Notes under the pieces: generated by a model
What the model was told of the DNA's origin: nothing
Seen by the model: only the letters and a program-made list of their open reading frames with translations
Database searches by the model: none
Assembly: GCA_024760905.1 (NCBI GenBank)
Contig: CM045745.1
Coordinates: 216,001-280,000 of the forward strand
Source of the DNA: Plotosus lineatus
Taxonomy: Eukaryota; Chordata; Actinopteri; Siluriformes; Plotosidae
DNA length: 64,000 nt
Reading direction: 5' to 3'
Shown here: positions 26,301 through 36,700 of the stretch, piece by piece
How positions within the stretch are numbered: position 1 is the first letter of the stretch
Layout of the letters: each line of letters opens with the position of its first letter
Made by a program: the position numbers and the translations under genes

Positions 26301-29300
26301 CAGCCTTGGTTGTCTCATGGGTGATCATACTGAAAGTAAATATCAAATATATTTAAAAATACCAATAACATGTATCTGCAGGGTTCTGCCTGTATAAGAA
26401 CAAACTGGATCCCGGAATGGCGAACTGGCCAAGAACAACTTGGACATGGTTTTGTTTTGGGGTTTTTTGTGACAGTGATTTTTAACTGTTTCAGATTGTG
26501 AACATTCAACAAATCTGGGAAGTATTTGCTCAGTTTAAGAAAGCTTTCAAGTAAGTAGGCAATTTTCCTACCATCTATCAATGTTATTATATCTCATCTC
26601 ATCTCATCTTCTTCCGCTAAGTCCAAGGTCGGGTCACGGGCACAGCAACCTAAGCAAAGAGGTCCAGACGTCCCTCTCCCCAGCCACTTCCTCGAACTCT
26701 TCCAGGGGGACACCGAGGCGGTCCCAGACAAGCCGAGAGACATAGTCCCTCCAGTGTGTTCTAGGTCAACCCTGGGGTCTCTTCCCGGTTGGACATTCCC
26801 GAAACACTACACCAGGGAGGTGTCCGGGAGGCATTCTGACCAGATGCCCAAGCCACCTCAACTGGCCCCTCTCAATGCGGCGGAGCACTCTACTCCGAGC
26901 TCTCCCTGGATGGTAGAGCTTCTTACCTTATCACTAAGGGAGAACCCCGCCACCCAGCAAATGAAGCTCATTTCGGCCGCTTGTATCCGCGATCTTGTTC
27001 TTTTGGTCACTACCCAAAGCTCGTGACCATAGGTGAGGCTTGGAACGTAGCTCAACTGGAAAATTGAGAGCTTCGCCATGTGGCTCAGCTCTTTCTTCAC
27101 CATGACGAACTGGTACAGGCTCCGTTTAACAGCAGAGGCTGCAGCGATCCGTCTGTCGATCTCCCGCTCGCTCCATCCTTCCCTCACTCATGAACAAGAC
27201 CCCAAGATACTTAAACTCCTCCACTTGGGGCAGAACCTCATTCCCGACCTGGAGGGTGCATTCCACCCTTGTCCACCTGAAAACCATGGCTTTGGACTTG
27301 GAGGTACTGATCTTCATCCCAGCTGCTTTGCACTCGGCTGTGAATCACTCCAATGAGAGCTGGAGGTCCCAACTTGATGAAGTCAAAAGTACAACATCAT
27401 CCGCAAAAAGCAGAGATGAGATCCGATGGCTACCAAACCAGAACCCCTCAACTGCATCCATAAAAATGATGAATAGAATTGGTGACAAAAGGATAGCCTT
27501 GGCAGACTCCAACTCCCACCGGAAACGAATTCGACCTGTTGTTACCAATACGGACCAAACTCTGGCTCTGGTGATACAGCGACCAAATGGCCCGTAGCAA
27601 CAGATCCGGAACGCCGTACTTCCAGAGCACGCTCCACAAGACTGTTCGAAGGACACGGTCAAAAGCCTTCTCCAAATCCACAAAAGACATGTGGACAGAT
27701 TGGGCAAACTCCTATGCCCCTTCCAAAATCCTGTGGAGCATATAGAGTTGGTCAAGAGTGCTACGGCCAGGACGAAAACCACATTGTTCCTCCTGAATCC
27801 GAGGTTCGACTATCGGTCGGATCCTCCTCTCCAGGACTCCTGCATAGACTTTCCCAGGTAGGCTGAGGAGTGTGATTCTCTGATAATTGGAACACATCCT
27901 CTGGTCCCCCTTCTTAAAAATCGAGACCACTACCCCAGTTTGCCAATCCAGAGGTACAGCCCCCGATGACCACACAATATTGCAGAGACGTGTCAACCAA
28001 GGCAGTCTTACAGCATCCAGAGCCCTGAGATATTCCGGGCGGATCTCGTCCAACCCCAGATCTCGACCACCGAGGAGCTTTTTGACAGCCTCAGTGACCT
28101 CCACTCCGGTGATGGGCAGACCCCCACCCAAATCCCCAGGGTCTTCCTCCTCCACAGAGGGCGTGTTGGTGAGATTGAAGAGGTCCTCAAAGTATTCCCT
28201 CCACTATAAACAGTGTTTGTGGAGAACTGCTTCCCTCTCCTGAGGCGTCGGATGGTGGTCCAGAACCTTTTTGAGGCCAACCGATAATCACTCTCCAGGC
28301 CCTCACCAAACTCCTCCCACGCCCGAGATATTGCATCTGCCACAGCCTCGGCTGCAGCATGTTTGGCCTGCCTGTACCTGTCCGCTGCCTCGGGAGTCGC
28401 ACAGGCTAATAAAACCCGATAGGCCTCCTTCTTCAGCTGGACGGCCTCCTTCACCACAGGTGTCCACCACCGGGTTCGGGGTTTACCGCCATGACAAGCA
28501 CCAATGACCTTCCGGCCACAGCTATGGGCTACCGCCTCAGCAATGGAGGCAAGCAACATAGCCCATTCGGATTCCATGTCACCCGCCTTCTCCGTCTCCT
28601 GGGACGTGGTTGTAGCTCTGCCGGAGGTGGGAGTTAAAGGCCTCTTGGACAGGGGACTCCGCCAAACGTTGCCAGCAGACCCTGATTACACACTTGGGCC
28701 TGCCAGGTCTGGAAGGCAGCCTCCTGCACCACCAAAGCCAACTCACCACCAGGTGGTGATCGGTAGACAGCTCAGCTCCTCTCTTCACCCCAGTGTCCAG
28801 AACATATGGCCGCAAGTCCAATGACACTACTACAATCATTGAACTGTGACCTAGGGTGTCCTGGTGCCAAGTGTACTTATGGGCATACTTATGTTACATA
28901 ATAAACATGTTACAATATCAAATATACTGTTGAACTGTGATGTGATGATTTAAACCAGTAGTGGGGCAATGGTGGCTCAGTGGATCACAGAATGGGTTGC
29001 TAATCCGAAGGTCAGTGGTTCAATCCCCACTATCACCGTTGTTGGGCCCTTGAGCAAGGCCCTTAACCCAATTGCTCAGTTGTTTTAAAAAATAATTGTA
29101 AGTCGCTCTGAATAACAGTGTCTGCCAAATGCTGTAAATGATTTTTAAATGTCATTATTGATTTGGGTCACTCAAAAGGCATCACTTCTCTCTCTCTCCC
29201 TGTGTGTTTGTAAAACAGAGAGCAGGAACAGCAGATTAAAGAGTTGAAGAGTGAGAGGTGTGAGAGGTGTGCTGTGACAGAGAAAAATCAAAAGACATTT

Positions 29301-30720
29301 TCCACTTCTGATACTACAGTAAGCATTAAAGCCTGTCATACCGCAGCACTGCTGAAGTTTTAAAAGCAATTCATCACAATGCACGTCTTGGGTTTATTAC
29401 GGGCTTGTTCCAATATGTTATTAGAAAACAGGAAAGTCAAGACAGTGGGGTTGCAATGGATGACTCTTGTAATCCTCAGTGTAGTTAACTGGGCTATCAA
29501 AGGCCAGCCATGTTGTTCACTGTCTGTGGTGAGAAGCAGGTAAAAAAAAAAAAAAAAAACTAAAAACTGCTGTTGTTTGTAAAGTGTAGGCCACTGGGCT
29601 GCTGTCGACGTGTTTCTGCCATGTGATGGGTTGGCCAGCTCTGCCCTCGCACAGAGTCAGCTAAGATGGGTACCAGCCTCCCTAAAACCCTAATTATGAT
29701 TAAGTGGTTCAGAAAATGTATGAATGGTGAATGAGTCTTGTATTAAAAGTTGATCACCTTTAACAACAATAAAGAAATTGATCTGCTTTTCATATGCAGG
29801 AGGCTGTAGAGGAGGAGGAGGAGTGTTTAAATAGGCTCGGTGTGTCTGCATCCTCACAGAGACAGTTTGTGTCACCCAGCAGAACTACCAGCAAGAAGGT
29901 CCAAGAGAGCAGCGGGTGAATAGTTTATCAGCCTCTACACATTTGTATTCTCCTTTTTTTCAGTAGCTTCCACAAGCAAAACTGGAAGATAGTGAATTAT
30001 GTAGTTACGGGTGTTTTGACGCACTGTTTTTTTTATCCATCCACAGAAAAAACTGTCAAGGTGGCATAAGCCAGTGTGAGCAGCTTAGCATGACGCAGAG
30101 TGAGACAGAGGTCCTGGTTCTCTCTGGTGCAGATGAGAGCAAAGGGAGTGCCAAAGATATCATGAACAAGAGATGCGAGTATAATAACTTCCTATGTTCA
30201 TTAGCTGTAGATGCTTTATACGGGTTAAATGTTTCAGTGAAACAGGAACCTATCCCAAGAATCTGGGCACAAAGATCAGAAGGATAATATTAAAAGAATT
30301 AACTTGCATCATCATCTCAATAAACATGTGCATTCACACAGAGCTTGGGATCAGTGAGATCCGGATTTTTATCTGCGTTATATCGCATTTTCGCTAACAC
30401 ACAAATGTCCTGTAGGGCAGGAGCCCCCAACCACCGCTCCGCGGCTCAATTGGTATTGGTCCGCAGAAGAAAGAATTCATTATTTCCATTTTATTTATTA
30501 TCTGAGTCTCAACGATATTCATTTTTGAAAAATCTTTTATTTTGAAAAATGACCGGATTCTCTCGATTACATGTCGGTCATTTGAGCGCTAAAATGTAAC
30601 CCACAAGGGGACAGCACATGAACAGAGGCGATTTGGACATGTTTCAAACAATAGCGGGGATTTTGGGTGAGACTGAGCCTGATTCTTCATTCTCCCAGCA
30701 GGTGCACCATTACCGGTGGG

Positions 30721-30751
<31 letters not shown>

Positions 30752-33700
30752 AAAGTTCAAGCTCTACTTCCCAACCAACTTTATTTCAGCTGTTGAAAAG
30801 TAACATTCATGGAATGCTTATTGTTGTTATTATTATTATTATTGGTATGGTAGGCCTCCGTCAGTCCCGAAGAACTATGGCTGCGCTCTGGCTGGTATCC
30901 CGGCTGGTGATACTCCCCAGTGCGCAGAGCCCGGGTAGGGAGTAATGAAGGACAGGCTGTTACCCAAGCAGCAAGTCCCCCCCCCGTCTCGGCGCCACCG
31001 GAAGGATCCAATGGAAAGGCAAGTGCCGATACGACTGGGTTCCAGTGCCGCTGCAGGAGAGAATCTACGGTCAATTTAGAACGGCCAATGAACCTACAGT
31101 GCACGTCTTTGGATTGCGGGAGGAAACCGGAGCACCCGGAGGAAACCCGCACAAGCACGGGGAGAACATGCAAACTCCACACAGAAACGCCCAGGCCGGG
31201 AATCGAACCCAGGCCTTCTTGCTGTGAGGCGGACGTGCTAACCACTACGCCACCGTGCCGCCTATATATTATTATTATATAAATAAATTATATTTACAAT
31301 ATGAACAATCTATGACACTGTCCCCTGGTCCGTGGTAAAATTGTCAAGCGTTGACTGGTCCACGGTAATAAAAAGGTTCCTGAGAGGAAAGGAAAGTGCA
31401 AGAATTGGTCATCTTGGTGTATGTAATGTTCAGCCTGGAAGCCGGCACACGTTATATATTGAAACATATGTACAGCAGCTTGAAAAGTATTCATATATGC
31501 CTTGAACCTTTCCACATTTTGTCACACTACTTCTTCTTCTTCTTCTTTTACTTTCGGCTGCTCCCTTCAGGGGTCGCCACAGCAAATCATCCGCCTCCAC
31601 CTCACCCTGTCCTCCGCATCTTCTTTTCTGACTCCAACGACCTTCATGTCTTCCTTCACCACATCCATAAATCTCTTCTTTGGTCTTCCTCGAGGCCTTC
31701 TGCCTGGTAGTTCAAACCTCAGCATCCTACTGCCAATATACTCACTATCCCTCCTCTGTACATGTCCAAACCATCTCAATCTAGCCTCTCTGGCTTTGTC
31801 TCCAAAACATCTTACGTGGGCTGTCCCTCTGATATACTCATTTCTGATCCTATCCATCCTCGTTACTCCCAGAGAGAACCTCAACATTTTCATCTCCGCT
31901 ACCTCCAGCTCTGCCTCCTGCCTTTTCCTCAGCACCACTGTTTCTAAGCCATACAACATCGCTGGCCTCACCACCGTCTTGTACACTTTTCCCTTCATTC
32001 TTGCTGACACTCTCCAATTGCACATCACACCGGACACTTTTCTCCAACCTTTCCAGCCTGCCTGCTGCTTCTTCACCTCTTTTCCACACTCTCCATTGAT
32101 CTGGATTGTTGAGCCTAAGTACTTAAAATCCTCCACCTTCGTTATTTCTGCTCCCTGTAACATCACCGTTCCTCCTGGGTCCTTCTCATTTACACACATG
32201 TATTCTGATTTTCTGAGGCTGACCTTCATTCCTCTCCTTTCCACGGCATACCTCCACCTCTCTAGATTTTCTTGCACTTGTTCTCTGCTCTCACTACAGA
32301 TCACAATGTCATCTGCAAACATCATAGTCCATGGAGATTCTTGTCTCACCTCGTCTGTCAGCCTGTCCATCACCATAGCAAACAAGAAGGGGCTCAGAGC
32401 TGACCCTTGATGCAGTCCCACCTCCACCTTGAATTCGTCGGTCACGCCGACAGCACACCTCACCACTGTCTTACATCTCTCATACATGTCCTGCACCACT
32501 CTAACATCCTTTTCTCTCTCTGCCTACGGACACGCCTCCCACCTCTCCTTCTTCGACGTCTTCGACCAACAGTAGTCCAATTTCCATCAGCACCCTGTTG
32601 ATTGACAGCACTGATGGCGGTCGTTGTTAACCCGGGCCTCGACCGATCCGGTATGGGGGTAGTACTTCTGATTTGCATCATAAATGTTTGGCATTGGTTT
32701 TACGTCGGATGCCCTTCCTGACACAACCCTCTGCATTTCTCCGGGCTTGGGACCGGCATGAGGGGGAGAGACACTGGTTAGTGCCCCCCCACCTCATGGC
32801 TGCATACATTTTGTCACGCTACAACCACAAATATTTTTAATTTGGATTTTATGTGATGGCCCAACATAAAGCGGTGACAGCTTTGCACATATAGAGACTC
32901 CAATTTTTTTGTGAATTCATTCTTGTAAAATAGTCCAAGTTCAGTCAGATTGGATAGAGAATGTCCATAAAGACCATTTTTCAAGTCATGCCACAGATTC
33001 ACAACATGATTTCTCTCTGGGCCTCATCATTCTAACACCTGAATAGTCTTTGATCTGAACCATTCCCATCGTAGCTCTGACCGTATGATCAGGGTTGTCA
33101 TCCTGGTGGAGTGTGAAGCTCTGCCCCAGTCTCATCTTTTGCACTCTGACAGGTTATGTTGCAAGGTTGCCCTGTATTTCGGTTCATCCGTCTTCACATC
33201 AACTAACCAGCTTCTCTGTCCCTGCTGTAGAAAAGCATTGTGGTGCTACCACTACCATGTTTCGTGGTGGAGATGGTGTTATTTTTCTACCACACATTTA
33301 GGCCAAACATTTTAATTTTGGTCTTACCTGACTAGAGCACCTTTTTCCACATATTTGCTGTGCCCCCACATAATTTGTGTAAAATTCTAAACAGTCTTCT
33401 TAAGGCTTTTTTAGCCACTGTATACACTGATAACACTGTAAAAGCCAGATTTGTGGAGTGCATAATAGTTGTCCTGTGGACAGATAGTCCAGAGTTGTGG
33501 GTCTCTGCAGCTCTTCTGATCCATGCTCCCCTACCCTGGCCTGTCAGATTCGGAAGATGGCCATGTCTTTTTGGGTTTGCAGACGTGCAGACTCTTTCCA
33601 TTTTGGGATGATGGGTTGAACAGTGCTTTGTGTGGCATGCTAAGCTTGGGATTGTTTTTGAATAACCTAACGCCGCTTTGAACCTTTGAACATTGTTATC

Positions 33701-36700
33701 CCTGAACTCTCTGTTGTGTTCCTTAGGCTTGACGATGCTATAGGTTCATTAACCCTTTAATGCCCAAATTATTTTTTACAGTAAAATATATATATATATA
33801 TATATCACTAGTTTTTCCTAATCTAAAAGGCAAAAGGAAACACCCCGACTACATTTCTTTCAACAAAATTATAACACTAATAATAATAATAACAATAATA
33901 ACAAATAATAAGACTCTCACAAATTCGTGAGGGTTAATATAAAAAACAAACAAAAAAAACCTTTGTGACCTTGACAAAACAGCTGTACTGTGGTTAGATT
34001 ACACACAGAAGGACTCTATTCACTAATTATTTAACTTCTGGTGGCAGCTTGTTACACTGGATTATATTTAGGGCTAAAAGGTGCTGAATACAAAAGCAGG
34101 CCACACTTTATTTGTATAAAAAATAAATAAAATAAAATAAAATAAATAAATAAAAAAAACCTTTGAAAATCAAGCATCATTTTATTGTTTTCTTACATCT
34201 GTAAGACACTGTATATCTGCCATTATTTAATTATTCCTCCAACTTTTACCAGCACTCCACAATCCAAGATGGAAGCATTTGAGGTCTACAAGTTAGAGAG
34301 GGGCCATGAAATCACCTGCATCTTGAAGAAAAATATGTCCGTGTTAAAAGAACGTCTGGAGCAGCGGCACCGCCTCATATGGATCATGAAGTCCATTAAA
34401 CAGGACATTAACCACACTATCTCTCAACTCCAGCTGTATACAGATCAGAGTCAGGGTTAGTATTACGTATTTACCAGCCATATGAATTGTTCTTCTACAA
34501 ACAACAATCAGCCATAATATTAACACCACGTAACTGATCGTGGCTTGACAATCCCAGACAAACCAAGCTCTGCAATGCACTGTGTGTTTATTATTTGAGT
34601 TCACATTCATAGTTTCAGCAGTTTGTGCTGGAGTAGTTCTGTCAGACAAGATGAACTAGCCTTCACTTCCCATACACATTAACTAACATTGGGCACCCAT
34701 GACCGTATTGTCAGTCCATTTGTTGTCCTTCCCTGGACTATCTTTGGTCGGTGCGGACAACTGCATTCCAGGAACACCCCACAAGACCAGAGACTTAATA
34801 GATGAGTATACTTAGTCAGTAATATATCACAAAGCCTGTTATTTAAAGTCATTCGGTTCCTTATGTTTGCTCATGTTTACTTCTTGCAGCAAATTAAGAG
34901 CTACCTCTTCACTTTCTGCCTAATACAACCCCATTCCCTGGCACATCCCACTGTATGGAGATCCTTTCATTCACTTTCTGAACTGCTTAATCCTAATTAG
35001 GGACACAAGGAGGCTGGTGCCCATCTCAGCCAACTCTGGGCAAGGGCAGAGTACACCCTGGTCGGCTCGCCAGGCCATCACAAAGCAGAAATACACTAAC
35101 AGCTATACAGCTCCTCTTGTGAAAAGTCAGCAACGGTTCTTTTACATGAACCTCCACTATGGACAGTGAGAGACACAACCGGCCTTTGATAACCCAGTTA
35201 GCTGCACTGGGGGCTGTACTCAGATAATCACTGCTATTCACATCACCTTTCAGTGCTATATTATGGCTGAGCAGTGTATATACTATTACTATAACGTATC
35301 AACTTTAATGAGAGGCTATTATGTTAAATTTGGAGGTACTTCTTACCTAAGTACCGGTAACTGAAAAAATCTCACTCCACTCGTTTGTGTATACTGTAAT
35401 ATGAATGGCTGTGAATTATGGCATTGGTTTTCACAATAGGAGGCAAATGTTAACTCTAGATGATGATTCAAGTCCAAGATTAACTAGAGGCATTAACTCA
35501 TGCTTTGCTGCATCCATCGCTCTGTCAGCTCAAGCTGATATAGGAATTTTATTGATTCTGCAGGCTGATCAAGCTTAAAGTGGAAATGAGTTTTACAGCA
35601 AGTGTCCAACCTGATGTAAGATGACTTCCATCCATTACTGAGGTGTGTCATTTTGTGTTCAGGCCAGACGATGAGTGCAGAAAGCAAACCTGTACTGGAA
35701 GAGTCCAGAGCATTTCTGTTTACAAAACTTAGAGAGGCCAAGGATCAGCACAGGCAGATCTGTGAGGAATGGCTTAGCACTGACGCAGAGGTGCGATACT
35801 GCAGGCATCTTGTGGAGAAATGCCGTGTTCGCCTGTTCACTGGTAACCTGTTTACAGTCTTGTGCTGAGGACTTAAAATTGCGCTGTGCATACTTCTGCT
35901 ACCTCACCTTACGAAAGCCCCCACAAACAAAAAATCCAGGTTACGAAAAAGCATTTTCCTAAAATTTTTATCTCTGGATACGAAACAAGTTCACGTTACG
36001 AGAGCACCATCTCAAAAATTCAAAGAGTGCACGAGTTGCTCTCCCATTGACTATCTCCCAACATCCCGCCCCGCTGGCCTCCCATTGGCTATCTCCCAAC
36101 ACCCTGCCCCACTGGCCTCCCATTGGCGAGGAGAGATGACGCAGCTCCCACCCATTGGCTATTATGGAGCTGTATCTCCATAATACCCATGATGCTTTTT
36201 GTGTAAAGGACAGAGTCACTGTTGTTTCATGAGTTTTTCGAGTGTGCTCATTGCAACTTTATTTTTTTGGCTCAGGTTTTTAACCTTGCATAAACATTTG
36301 TAAGATTATAAGTCTGCTAAGAAGACATGGTCAACACAAAGTAAGTACCTTAAAAGGTATGCTTTTATCATTTTTAAGGGTTTAGGGGGTAGTATTGGAG
36401 CCTTGGAACGAATCACATATTTTACATGTTCTGCTTACGAAAAATCCAGGTTACGAAACTGCCTCTGGAACAAATTAATTTCGTATGGTGAGGTACCACT
36501 GTATTATAATTAAAAAAAAAAAATGTAACATTCAGCAGAGGCTTGCTATGTTATTTCATACAGCATCTTATACTCACACATTAACTCTGCCTTATTTGTG
36601 GCAGAGTTCGAGAGCTGGTATAACGAGTCTTTCCTGCTACCAGATGAGATTCTAACCATCTTCAAAGATGGAGGGCCCATCAGACCAGATTTGGTTCCTG

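Noticed and set aside
29540..29560. Poly-A run as a retrogene tail
   Set aside because: It sits inside a degraded SINE body and has no upstream coding sequence.
30667..30945. Frame with a long Phe run as a membrane protein
   Set aside because: The Phe run is a poly-T tract (30720-30747) inside a hAT/SINE composite.
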